Assembly: GCF_042657365.1 (NCBI RefSeq)
Contig: NZ_JBHSKT010000007.1
Span: 186,001 to 250,000 of the forward strand
From: Adhaeribacter_A terreus
GTDB lineage: Bacteria; Bacteroidota; Bacteroidia; Cytophagales; Hymenobacteraceae
DNA: 64,000 bases
Direction: 5' to 3'
Shown one piece after another: positions 27,306 to 35,347 of the stretch. Position numbers and translations under genes: made by a program. The notes under the pieces are model-generated. The model saw only the letters and a list, made by a program, of their open reading frames with translations. It did not search any database and had not been told where the DNA came from. Position 1 is the first letter of the stretch, and every line of letters starts with the position of its first letter.

Positions 27306-27317
27306 TGCGGGGAAAAA

Positions 27318-27869
27318 TTATACTTCGTCGGTTTTGGAAATAAGCCAGATGTTGTCTTCGGCGGTGTTTTCGTTTTGCCATGCTACCAGCACTTTCTGGC
27401 TGGCCAGCGAGTTCACTTTCTGGCCCACGTAATTGGCCTGAATGGGCAGATCGCGCTGGTAAAGGCGGTCTATCAAGATCAGCAATTCCACTTCCGCCGG
27501 ACGGCCAAACGCGATCATGGCATCTAAAGCAGCGCGCACCGAACGGCCCGTAAACAGCACATCGTCTATTAAAACCACGCGGCGGTCTTCAATTATAAAG
27601 TCTATGGAAGTGGCGTTGGCAGCAATGGGGTTTTCGCGGCGGCGGAAATCGTCGCGGTAGAAAGTAGTATCCAGAAAGCCCAGCGGAACCAGCGAGCCGG
27701 TAATTTGCTGCAGTTGTTTCTGAATACGTTGCGCCAGGAATTTACCGCGGGGCTGCAAGCCAATAAGCACGGTCTTGCTGAAATCGCCGTGCGTTTCTAT
27801 AAGCTGATGGCAAAGCCGCTGCAGCATGATCTGAAGCAAAGCGTGGGGAACAATCAGGCGTTTCTGCAT
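27318..27869 (-). CDS. pyrR: PyrR bifunctional regulator / uracil phosphoribosyltransferase
   Basis: 183 residues from the ATG at 27869; the open frame extends 15 codons further but lies over the promoter. The PRPP-binding loop VVLIDDVLFTGRSVRAALDAM and the flexible DTTFYRDDFRR segment are typical of PyrR. It senses UMP, represses pyr genes by RNA binding and has UPRTase activity. First gene of pyrR-pyrB. The promoter at 27885-27915 leaves a leader of only about ten bases, too short for a PyrR attenuator ahead of pyrR. Confidence 0.92.
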   Translation of the reverse strand: MQKRLIVPHALLQIMLQRLCHQLIETHGDFSKTVLIGLQPRGKFLAQRIQKQLQQITGSLVPLGFLDTTFYRDDFRRRENPIAANATSIDFIIEDRRVVLIDDVLFTGRSVRAALDAMIAFGRPAEVELLILIDRLYQRDLPIQANYVGQKVNSLASQKVLVAWQNENTAEDNIWLISKTDEV

Positions 27870-27884
27870 AGCAATTCGGTTTCG

Positions 27885-27915
27885 CAAAGATACGTTTTTG
27901 CCTTTTTCCGCCAAA
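27885..27915 (-). promoter_or_regulatory. pyrRB promoter
   Basis: Minus strand: TTTG (27915-27912), 19-bp spacer, TATCTTTG (27892-27885). Both boxes match the Bacteroidota primary-sigma consensus. The start site should fall within ~10 bases of the pyrR ATG. Confidence 0.7.
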
Positions 27916-27960
27916 TATTTTCTGCTGAGGAAAAATGGTAGGGAAAAGGTGCAAAAAACT

Positions 27961-28000
27961 AACCTTGTATCGTAGGGCTTAAACCCTACGCTACAAGGTT
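27961..28000. repeat. 40-bp near-perfect palindrome
   Basis: AACCTTGTATCGTAGGG and CCCTACGCTACAAGGTT pair over 17 positions with about one mismatch and one T/C offset, around a short CTTAAA loop. It lies between pyrR and the T9SS cargo gene, with no clear T-run, and resembles a REP hairpin. It may still act as the cargo-gene terminator. Confidence 0.55.
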
Positions 28001-28039
28001 TGCTGCAAAAACGCTATAGTTTTAGGCTAAAAAAGTGCT

Positions 28040-29536
28040 TTACTGCTTCACTAAACGGCTCGTAAACGTTTTCCCTTTCTGCGAAGCCTGCAATAAATAA
28101 ATTCCTTTCGGTAATTCCGGAAACTGTAATTTTATTTCAGAATTTGCCGAAGTAGCGGTTTCTTTTTGCCACACAATTTGACCTAACGTGTTGCGCATAG
28201 TAAGCTGCGTAATGCCGGATGTTTCACCAAACGTTAAAGTCAGTTCATCGGAAAAAGGATTTGGGAAAGCTTGTACCAGTGGTTTTTTGTTAACTTCTTC
28301 TTTCACGGCCAGAATATCGGCTAAAGACCGGCAGGTTCCGTAGGTTTCGGTGCCTTTAGTGTAGCATTCCAGAGTTGTTGTTTCGGTTGCGCCCATCGAA
28401 AAAATTTCCCGCCGGGTTTCGCCAAGCCCTACCGAATAAGTATTTTGAACACCATAATCTACTCCCGGCGAAAAGATCTTGCTGCACGAATCGAAACCCA
28501 GATTTGTGAATTGCATTTGCTCCCGGTAATTATATTTTGCCTGACTTATAATAGCTTTTGAAACCCGGCTGTCTTGTGAGAAAAGACTTCCCCCTGCAAT
28601 AAAACCATGCGAAAGCGCATAAGGCGCATTCGGAAAATCAGCGGAAATTTTTAAATCATAAGTGTACTTCGGCGTTAAAGTGGTGGCTTTTGAAGCCGAA
28701 CACCATCCCATTGGTGCACCCGGAGATCCATAGCCTTTGCTTAATCGTTGTTCCTCAATTGAATAGATAATTGTATCACCACTTGTACTGCGGGCTTTTA
28801 TTTCTCTTTCAGTCCACTCTTCCTGGCATACAGAATTATGAACATCAAGATGTTTATAGTATAAACTGAATTTATCGCCGGGCTGAAAATCGAAGATCGC
28901 AAACGGACTGTTGATCGTATTTCCCAAACCTTTTTCCGGCAGCGCATAAAATTCCAGCTCTCTCGGTTTGAAATAAGCATCGGAATACTGGCTTAAATTC
29001 GGTGCTTTCAGGAAACCGTAGTTTTTTGAAAGCTTAATGGTTTTGCCATTGCTCAATGTGTAAGTCAAAACCGAATCCGAAACGGTATTCTTTACCGGCT
29101 CAAAAGTGCGGGAAGTAAGCGTAGCGGTAATGGCCGGATTAGAAAATGCGCTCCAACTTTGGCCAATAGCAGCTTTAGTTTTTAACAAAAACTCTGCGCC
29201 CTGATACGTTTTAAAAATGTAATCCCCGTTTGTCTTTTTCTGCATTTGCGACCCAAACTGATTATTAGGGTGAACAGCATATTCCAGATAAAGTCCGCCG
29301 GGAGGCATACAATTAGAAATCGATGGACCACCTTTCCGAGCAATCGGGTTAAAAACAAAAACCGAATCGCCGTTCACCACCTTCGCCGAATCGATGCGCA
29401 TGGAATAAATGGAATCCCGGGCAATGTAGTGGTAGGTTAACCCTTTCCGGAAGGGCTGATAATTCTGCGCCGAGACCGTAGTTCCGCTTATGATTAATGC
29501 AAAAATTACCGCGAAAGCAGGTAGCAGTTTTCTCAT
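28040..29536 (-). CDS. Secreted protein with type IX sorting domain
   Basis: 498 residues. Signal peptide ~1-23 (ends VSAQNYQPF). The middle region is unrecognised, beta-rich and has several Cys. The last ~75 residues (VQAFPNPFSDELTLTF, LTMRNTLGQIVWQ, LPKGIYLLQASQKGKTFTSRLVKQ) are a type-A T9SS C-terminal domain, so the protein crosses the outer membrane through the gliding/por secretion machinery and is probably surface-attached or released. Function unknown. A 30-bp element lies just past the stop. Confidence 0.85.
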   Translation of the reverse strand: MRKLLPAFAVIFALIISGTTVSAQNYQPFRKGLTYHYIARDSIYSMRIDSAKVVNGDSVFVFNPIARKGGPSISNCMPPGGLYLEYAVHPNNQFGSQMQKKTNGDYIFKTYQGAEFLLKTKAAIGQSWSAFSNPAITATLTSRTFEPVKNTVSDSVLTYTLSNGKTIKLSKNYGFLKAPNLSQYSDAYFKPRELEFYALPEKGLGNTINSPFAIFDFQPGDKFSLYYKHLDVHNSVCQEEWTEREIKARSTSGDTIIYSIEEQRLSKGYGSPGAPMGWCSASKATTLTPKYTYDLKISADFPNAPYALSHGFIAGGSLFSQDSRVSKAIISQAKYNYREQMQFTNLGFDSCSKIFSPGVDYGVQNTYSVGLGETRREIFSMGATETTTLECYTKGTETYGTCRSLADILAVKEEVNKKPLVQAFPNPFSDELTLTFGETSGITQLTMRNTLGQIVWQKETATSANSEIKLQFPELPKGIYLLQASQKGKTFTSRLVKQ

Positions 29537-29766
29537 AGTAAAGGCTTCAGGAGTAAATTCTTGCGAAAGATATAAGTTTGTGTTAAGAAAGCAACTGATG
29601 TGTGTTACTTTTGTTCGGTTATGTTGCTTACAAACACTCCATGAGCAGGAAAAACGGTAGGGTTTGGGGGCGAAAAAGTAGACTGATAGAATTTATATCA
29701 GGTGCAGTTAAGGTTGCCGGAAGTAATTAAAACGCTATGGTTTCAGGCTTAAAAAGTACAGAGCTC

Positions 29767-31209
29767 TTAAAACGATAATTTATTCACGAAGAAAACGGTA
29801 CGTACGCCGTCGCTGCCACGAATTTTCTGTTCCCCGAAAACCAGGAAATGTTGTTGTTGCCAATGTTTTACGCCCTGCAGATCGGTGTTTATGAGCTTCT
29901 CGTTGGGTAAAATCAGTTTGGCTGTAGTCTGTAATTCGTTGGAAGAATTTTCGTTGCCGGAAATAACTTTGTAGCGGATCACTTCTTCATCCAGGTAGCA
30001 GAATGCGATCTTGTTTTGAAACACGCCGGCCGCCGTTATTTGCTTCAATTCCAGTTGCTGTATATTTTCCAGCGGAAAACTGTTTTCCCATTGCAGATTT
30101 CCCTGCGCATCGAAAGCCGCGGCCACGGTCTGGGAAAAAGCGTAACCGCTGAAAACCCGGTTGGTAGAGCCTTCGCCTTCGTATTGCGGGTAATAAAGCT
30201 CGCCGGCCAGAATAAAACCATCCAGATACGGGTACATTTCGTGCATTAAAAAGCGCTGTCGCAGCACATACGTTTTGCGCGTGCTCCGGAAACGGTCCAG
30301 TTTGCGCCGCACTCTTTCCTGGCGGCCCGGGCGCAGATAATCGAAGAAATGGGGGAAAGTAGTGAAATCGTAATACTTCAGATTCTGGTTGCCGGTAGTT
30401 AAAAACGGGCCGGTAAAAAAGCCCTGCGGGTAACGCAGATCGCGTAAACTATACGTACCGGCCAGTAATTTGCGGGTACTGTCGCCGGGGGTTAACCTGC
30501 CGGAAAGGTAATTATGCTCGGGGCTTTGCAGGAAATTGGTAGAAAATAAACGGCCATCCGGCGCCAGCCTTTTGGTTTGCAGCCGCGCTTTCAATCCGTT
30601 CGATTCCGTTAAAATAAATTCCATGCGTCCGGCCACCGTATCGGCATTAAAAGCAGCCAGCGCCGAAGATTGGTCGTAAATGGCCGGCAGTTTTAAGAGT
30701 TCTTCCCGGTCGGGGTTCAGGTGTAAAACCGTAAGCCGGTCGTTCTGCAAACCCGTCAGAAATAAATTGCCTTGCAAAGCTTGTAAACCGGTGAGCGTAA
30801 AGGTCATGTGCTCAGGCAGCTGGTGGTTGGTCTGGGTTTGTTCGCCGGTTGGGGTATGCACGCGCAACAGCACAAATTCATCTTTTTTATCCCCATCGAA
30901 GTACAGGAAAAGGGTTTTTCCTTCGGAAGTTGCTTCTAAAAATTTACAGCCGCGCGGCAATTGCAATGGTTTTTGCCACAGCAAAGTAAGGTCGTGGTTG
31001 AATTTAAATAGATAAAAAGGTTCGGAATTGCGGCGGAAATAGTCTTCGTGCGTGAAAACAAAAACGGTGCTGTCGGGTTGTGGCCAGACTTCGTATTGGG
31101 TAAGATCGTTGCGGAAAGGCAATTCGGCGCGGCTGTTCTGGCTGGGTTGGGCCCAGGCGCAAAACACCGGAAATAACAGAAAATACAAAAGAAATAAAAT
31201 TGCTTTCAT
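29767..31209 (-). CDS. Exported hypothetical protein
   Basis: 480 residues with a signal peptide (~1-20, ending CAWAQ). No family recognised. Repeated short strands with Asp/Gly turns (FLYFDGDKKDEFVLLRV; LTGLQALQGNLFLTGLQ; AAFDAQGNLQWENSF) suggest a beta-propeller. There is no T9SS tail, so it is periplasmic or outer-membrane associated. Two 30-bp elements (29650-29679 and 29728-29758) lie between it and the upstream T9SS gene. Confidence 0.65.
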   Translation of the reverse strand: MKAILFLLYFLLFPVFCAWAQPSQNSRAELPFRNDLTQYEVWPQPDSTVFVFTHEDYFRRNSEPFYLFKFNHDLTLLWQKPLQLPRGCKFLEATSEGKTLFLYFDGDKKDEFVLLRVHTPTGEQTQTNHQLPEHMTFTLTGLQALQGNLFLTGLQNDRLTVLHLNPDREELLKLPAIYDQSSALAAFNADTVAGRMEFILTESNGLKARLQTKRLAPDGRLFSTNFLQSPEHNYLSGRLTPGDSTRKLLAGTYSLRDLRYPQGFFTGPFLTTGNQNLKYYDFTTFPHFFDYLRPGRQERVRRKLDRFRSTRKTYVLRQRFLMHEMYPYLDGFILAGELYYPQYEGEGSTNRVFSGYAFSQTVAAAFDAQGNLQWENSFPLENIQQLELKQITAAGVFQNKIAFCYLDEEVIRYKVISGNENSSNELQTTAKLILPNEKLINTDLQGVKHWQQQHFLVFGEQKIRGSDGVRTVFFVNKLSF

Positions 31210-31265
31210 AGCCGCGAAGCTTTTCCTACGCGAACCTGCCGGGGAAGTTCGGTACTAAAAATAAC

Positions 31266-31307
31266 GCCGGAGCTGCCCGTTTGTTTTAAGGCTGCTCCGG
31301 CAGTTTT
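31266..31307 (-). terminator. Terminator of EVE-domain gene
   Basis: GCCGGAGCAGCC pairs with GGGCAGCTCCGGC on the minus strand around an A-rich loop. The T's after it are interrupted. Another 30-bp element (31301-31330) abuts it on the right. Confidence 0.65.
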
Positions 31308-31377
31308 TAGCGCTGAAAGCATAGCGATTCTGAAGTAAAATTACGGGCAACTTACGAACAGATTCGCCGCAATATTT

Positions 31378-31782
31378 CTAGTTTCCCAGCGCCAGGATCA
31401 CTTCAAATTCTTCCGGTTTCAGCGGCATAACCGATAAGCGCGACTGCCGGATTAAGGGCACCTGCTGCAACCGTTGGTCGGCTTTGATCTGCGATAACGT
31501 AACCGGATCTTTAAAATCGCGGAAAGGAACCAGCTCCACCGAAACCCAGCGCGGATCGTCGGCAGTAGGATCGGGGAAGGCTTCTTTTTCTACTTTCGCA
31601 ATGCCCACTACCGCTTTTTCCGAAACACTATGGTAAAATAAAACCAGGTCGCCGCGCTTCATTTCTGCCAGAAAATTGCGGGCTGCATAATTGCGCACAC
31701 CATCCCAAACGGTTTTTCCGTCTTTTACTAGGTCCGCCCAGCCATATGTTTCAGGTTCCGATTTTACGAGCCAATAGTTCAT
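31378..31782 (-). CDS. EVE domain protein
   Basis: 134 residues. NYWLVKSEPETYGWADL and WDGVRNYAARNFLAEMKRGDLVLFYHS are the EVE (PUA-like) signature, the bacterial relatives of thymocyte nuclear protein 1. EVE domains bind modified bases such as methylcytosine or hydroxymethylcytosine; a role in modified-nucleic-acid sensing is family-based inference. Monocistronic, with stutter repeats upstream. Confidence 0.9.
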   Translation of the reverse strand: MNYWLVKSEPETYGWADLVKDGKTVWDGVRNYAARNFLAEMKRGDLVLFYHSVSEKAVVGIAKVEKEAFPDPTADDPRWVSVELVPFRDFKDPVTLSQIKADQRLQQVPLIRQSRLSVMPLKPEEFEVILALGN

Positions 31783-31792
31783 GTTAATGTTT

Positions 31793-32020
31793 AGTGATTA
31801 ATGATTACTGAATAATAATTAGTTGAGAAATGAATAATGGTAGTATTTGTAATTTTAAGCGTTTAAAGAGAAGTTTTTTTAAATCCGGAAAGTAATGATT
31901 TCGCCAAATTCCAGCAAGTTGTTTCATTACTACACATGCAACATTCGGATTTCTGTACTTAACTATACAACTTTCAAATTAGCTGACTAATCACTATTCA
32001 TTATTCACTAATCACTATTT
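31793..32020. repeat. TAATCACT stutter repeats flanking a spacer
   Basis: Imperfect tandem units of TTAGTGATTAATGATTAC at 31793-31835 and, inverted, ACTAATCACTATTCATTATT at 31985-32020. The same unit recurs at 32482-32545 and 32690-32722. No gene lies between 31783 and 32014. Confidence 0.65.
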
Positions 32021-32425
32021 AAAGGTGCGTTTCAGCTTAAGTTTATCTGCATCAATAGAAAGGATCTCTGCCTCGTACTCCATAGAATTATGGTTCGGGA
32101 AAGTAACTTCCAGGTGGTTTTTATCGCGGATCAGCCAGTTACCAATTTTTTCTTCCAGGCCATCGGTTGGGGCAATATCGTACTGTTTTACAGTGCCGTC
32201 AGCTTCCAGTTGAAAACCGGTGCGGCCACGGGCAGGCGGAAAATCGTAACTGTTAGGGCGGTAAACCAGCGTGTCGCCGCGGTCTTCTTCGTGAGAGTGC
32301 AACCAGGTTTTACCGAGCAGCGCGTTGGTAATTTCTATGGTTTCTTTGGGCGTTTTTTTCTTGCAGGTTCCCGCAATTAAAAACAAACAAAACAGCAGTG
32401 CCCCGGGAATATACTTAAATCGCAT
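32015..32425 (-). CDS. Putative lipocalin-like lipoprotein
   Basis: 136 residues from the ATG at 32425. Signal GALLFCLFLIAGTCKKK with a lipobox-like IAGTC (Thr at -1 is non-canonical). The mature part (LLGKTWLHSHEEDRGDTLVYRP, GFQLEADGTVKQYDI, GNWLIRDKNHLEVTF) follows the strand pattern of small lipocalin-like proteins common in Bacteroidota. Ligand unknown. The coding sequence ends inside the stutter-repeat region. Confidence 0.65.
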   Translation of the reverse strand: MRFKYIPGALLFCLFLIAGTCKKKTPKETIEITNALLGKTWLHSHEEDRGDTLVYRPNSYDFPPARGRTGFQLEADGTVKQYDIAPTDGLEEKIGNWLIRDKNHLEVTFPNHNSMEYEAEILSIDADKLKLKRTFK

Positions 32426-32481
32426 TGTATTGAGCTTTCTATTACGCAAATGAGGGTGAAATTGCGGGCAAGTTACAAAAT

Positions 32482-32722
32482 TCAATCAATAGTGATTCTG
32501 GATAGTGAATAGTGATTAGTGTTTAATGATTAGTGATTTGGGATTTCAGTTAGATTTTAGAAACGATAGGGTTTTAGATAGAAAAACTAAAAAGCATTTT
32601 TCGTTTCGGTTTCCGACGGCTTTGGCTAATTTTACCACATAGCAATCCGTCAGCTAAAGCAGACGGCAATGAATAAGAAATTGTGAGGAACTAATCACTA
32701 ATCATTATTCACTAATCACTAC
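32482..32722. repeat. Repeat block upstream of polX
   Basis: Contains TAGTGATTAGTGTTTAATGA stutter repeats (32482-32545), a 30-bp element (32560-32588), the dyad CCGTCAGCTAAAGCAGACGG with CAATG (32647-32671) and further ACTAATCACTAATCATTATT repeats (32690-32722) that reach within 5 bp of the polX ATG. The polX promoter must lie in or between these repeats. Confidence 0.6.
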
Positions 32723-32726
32723 AAAG

Positions 32727-34436
32727 ATGGATAATAAAAATATACGCCGCGCCTTTAAACTCATGGCCAGCTTAATGGAGCTGCACGACGAAAATGCCTT
32801 TAAAATAAGAGGTTACCAGAACGCGGTGGCTGCGCTTGAACGCGTAGATGCGCCCATGGCCGGCATGACTGAAAAAGAACTGGAAAGCTACGAAGGTGTA
32901 GGCAAAAGCATTGCCGCCAAAATTGTAGAACTAAACCAGGCCGGCTCCTTTGCCGACCTGAACAAGTTGCTCGAAATTACGCCGCCCGGCGTGGTAGAAA
33001 TGCTGAATATTAAAGGCTTCGGCCCGAAAAAGATCCGCACCATCTGGAAAGAACTGGGCATTGAAAACACCACTGATCTGCTGCAGGCCTGCGAAAAAGA
33101 TGAAATTGCCAAGCTGAAAGGTTTCGGCGCCAAAACCCAGGAAACCCTGAAAAATGCGCTGCTTTATAATGAGCAAAGCAAAGGCAAATTGCTCTGGGCC
33201 GAAGCCGAAATTCCCGCCGAAGACCTTAAGAAACTGCTGCAGGAAACGCAGAAAACCGATAAGGTTGAAATAACCGGAGAATTCCGCCGCAAGCTCGAAA
33301 TTATTGATCTGCTGCAACTGGTAATTGCTACGGAAAACCCGGTTAAAACCCAGGAACAACTCAATGAAATTCCGGCTTTGCAGCAGAACGAAAAATTTTC
33401 CGGACCATTTGCCTGGCGCGGAACGCTAGGGGAAACGGGCCTAAAAGTCGAAATAAAGCTGGTTCCGGAAGCGCAATTCGTGAACGAAGTTTTCCGGAAT
33501 TCTGCGCATGATCTGCACCTGAGCTTGCCTTACAACGGTTCCGAAACGCTATACAATTTGCTCAAAAAAGTCACGTTCCAGACAGAAGCGGAAATTTACG
33601 AAAAAGCCGGCCTGCAATACATCGAACCCGAGTTGCGCGAAGGCCTCGGCGAACTGGAACTGGCCGCCGAAAACAAACTTCCCAAGCTACTGGAAGACTC
33701 CGACCTGAAAGGCATTCTGCACAACCACAGCACCTATTCCGACGGCGCGAACACGCTGGAACAAATGGCGGTTTTCTGCAAAGAAGCCGGCTACCAGTAT
33801 TTAGGCATGTGCGATCATTCCAAATCGGCTTTTTACGCCAACGGTTTGCAGGAAGGCCGCGTAATGCAGCAACAAAAAGAGATCGACGAACTGAACCAGA
33901 AACTCGCCCCATTCAGAATTTTCAAAGGCATAGAATCCGATATTCTCAACGACGGCTCTTTAGACTACGACGAGGCCATTCTGAAAACCTTCGATTTTGT
34001 GGTAGCTTCCATTCACAGCACCCTGAACATGACCCAGGAAAAAGCCACCCTACGTTTAATTACAGCCATTCAAAATCCTTATACAACTATTTTAGGCCAC
34101 CCGACCGGACGTTTACTTTTGCGCCGCGAAGGTTACCCGATAGACCACAAAGCCGTGATAGATGCCTGCGCCGAAAACGGGGTGATCATTGAAATAAACG
34201 CCAACCCGTGGCGCCTGGACTTAGATTGGCGCTGGGTGCATTATGCTCTGCAAAAAGGCGTAATGCTCAGCATTAACCCCGACGCCCACAGCACCACCGG
34301 CTACGCCGACATGCGCTACGGCGTACTCATGGGTCGCAAAGGTGGCCTAAGCGCCGAAATGACTTTTAATGCGAAGAGTAGGGAAGAAGTAGAAGCGTAT
34401 TTTCTGCAACGGAAGAAGGAGAAGGGGATTTTGTAG
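32727..34436 (+). CDS. polX: Family X DNA polymerase / PHP 3'-5' exonuclease
   Basis: 569 residues. Order: helix-hairpin-helix 8-kDa domain (~1-145), degenerate Pol X palm (~175-260), PHP nuclease (~330-569). PHP ligands look intact: HNHSTYSDG, MCDHSKSAF, GIESDIL, ASIHS, LGHPTGRLL and NPDAHSTTGY. In the palm, the usual GSxRR...DxD motif reads GEFRRKLEIIDLLQLVIAT, so both metal aspartates align to Leu and Gln, and the third (VDLR) is VEIK. The protein therefore probably keeps repair-type exonuclease or AP-endonuclease activity but not polymerisation. The alignment was done by eye against B. subtilis PolX. Confidence 0.9.
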   Translation: MDNKNIRRAFKLMASLMELHDENAFKIRGYQNAVAALERVDAPMAGMTEKELESYEGVGKSIAAKIVELNQAGSFADLNKLLEITPPGVVEMLNIKGFGPKKIRTIWKELGIENTTDLLQACEKDEIAKLKGFGAKTQETLKNALLYNEQSKGKLLWAEAEIPAEDLKKLLQETQKTDKVEITGEFRRKLEIIDLLQLVIATENPVKTQEQLNEIPALQQNEKFSGPFAWRGTLGETGLKVEIKLVPEAQFVNEVFRNSAHDLHLSLPYNGSETLYNLLKKVTFQTEAEIYEKAGLQYIEPELREGLGELELAAENKLPKLLEDSDLKGILHNHSTYSDGANTLEQMAVFCKEAGYQYLGMCDHSKSAFYANGLQEGRVMQQQKEIDELNQKLAPFRIFKGIESDILNDGSLDYDEAILKTFDFVVASIHSTLNMTQEKATLRLITAIQNPYTTILGHPTGRLLLRREGYPIDHKAVIDACAENGVIIEINANPWRLDLDWRWVHYALQKGVMLSINPDAHSTTGYADMRYGVLMGRKGGLSAEMTFNAKSREEVEAYFLQRKKEKGIL

Positions 34437-34468
34437 AAATACATTTGTTTGAAGGAACTGGTAGAAAC

Positions 34469-34650
34469 TGGCGCAAGTGTTAAGCCGAATGGCGTCACTT
34501 GTGCCTGAAGACATGCCGGAAGTCTCCAGACTTCAGTATTCATGAAATTTGGATAAATGCAAGTCTGGAGACTTACTCTTGTCAGTGTGTCACAAGTCTC
34601 GCTGCGCTAAGACTAGCGCCAGTTGGATTTAGGCGCAGCCTAAACTTGCG
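34469..34650. repeat. REP-like hairpin cluster after polX
   Basis: AAGTCTCCAGACTT (34520-34533) and AAGTCTGGAGACTT (34561-34574) are exact reverse complements, and each is nearly palindromic. GGCGCAAGTG/CACTTGTGCC (~34471-34505) flanks the first. Further dyads (CTAGCGCC, TTAGGCGCAGCCTAAA) follow. Intergenic; no gene here. Confidence 0.55.
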
Positions 34651-34693
34651 GAAGGAGAGTTCTGAAGGTTCATCCTTTTAATTTAATTTGAAA

Positions 34694-35248
34694 ATGAGGC
34701 TTTCCAGTTTACTTTTACTTGTATTCCTTGCTGGTTTATCTTCTTGTGATAATAGCTCTAATGATTATAAAAAGTTGCAGGATACATATTTAGGTGATGT
34801 AATTTGCCTGGAACGGGAGGATACTACTTTTTACAGTTACTCAAGCGATAGTACAAAGGCTTATCTCAGAAAAGGGACAATTGTCAAGTATCATTCAAAG
34901 GAAAAGGTCGATACTTCTTATCATTGGGGCGAATCAGTTGTAGTAAAATCTCACGTTGATAAAATGGTGAAAGGCGATACTTTTATTTTGGCAATTCAAA
35001 AACCTTTAGATAGCATATTTGGGGTCTATAATACTGATATAAATGATGAGGGATTTATGTATGGAAGGCCAAAAATGCCAGATCAACATGATATAGCTGA
35101 AATTCAGCTCAAGGTTAGCAAGGTTAAGTTTTATTGGATCATAAACCAAAAAACAAATGATATTTATGGGCCATTGAGTAGAAATGAATTTCTGATTAAA
35201 AGAAATGAGCTAGGCGTTCCAGATAAACTTCAATTTAATTCTAAATAA
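34694..35248 (+). CDS. Hypothetical lipoprotein, AT-rich
   Basis: 184 residues from the ATG at 34694; the frame also contains an in-frame TTG two codons earlier. Lipoprotein signal LLLLVFLAGLSSCDNSS (lipobox LSSC). The mature protein is charged and beta-rich (AYLRKGTIVKYHSKEKVDTSYHWGESVVVKS), no family recognised. Clearly more A+T-rich than polX and the GT9 gene on either side, and preceded by a REP cluster, which is consistent with transfer. Confidence 0.65.
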   Translation: MRLSSLLLLVFLAGLSSCDNSSNDYKKLQDTYLGDVICLEREDTTFYSYSSDSTKAYLRKGTIVKYHSKEKVDTSYHWGESVVVKSHVDKMVKGDTFILAIQKPLDSIFGVYNTDINDEGFMYGRPKMPDQHDIAEIQLKVSKVKFYWIINQKTNDIYGPLSRNEFLIKRNELGVPDKLQFNSK

Positions 35249-35291
35249 GCATTATTTGGTTTCAATTTTCACAATGACAGTTTGACTATAA

Positions 35292-35322
35292 TTGGCATAC
35301 AACCTTATAAAACTTAAATTTG
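35292..35322 (+). promoter_or_regulatory. Promoter of second GT9 gene
   Basis: TTG (35292-35294), 20-bp spacer, TAAATTTG (35315-35322): a full Bacteroidota-type promoter 25 bp before the TTG start codon. Confidence 0.7.
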
Positions 35323-35347
35323 CAGAAACTTATCGCCCGAAACTACC

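Noticed and set aside
27961..28000. PyrR attenuator upstream of pyrR
   Set aside because: It lies upstream of the predicted pyrRB promoter (27885-27915), so it would not be transcribed with pyrR, and it has no terminator T-run.
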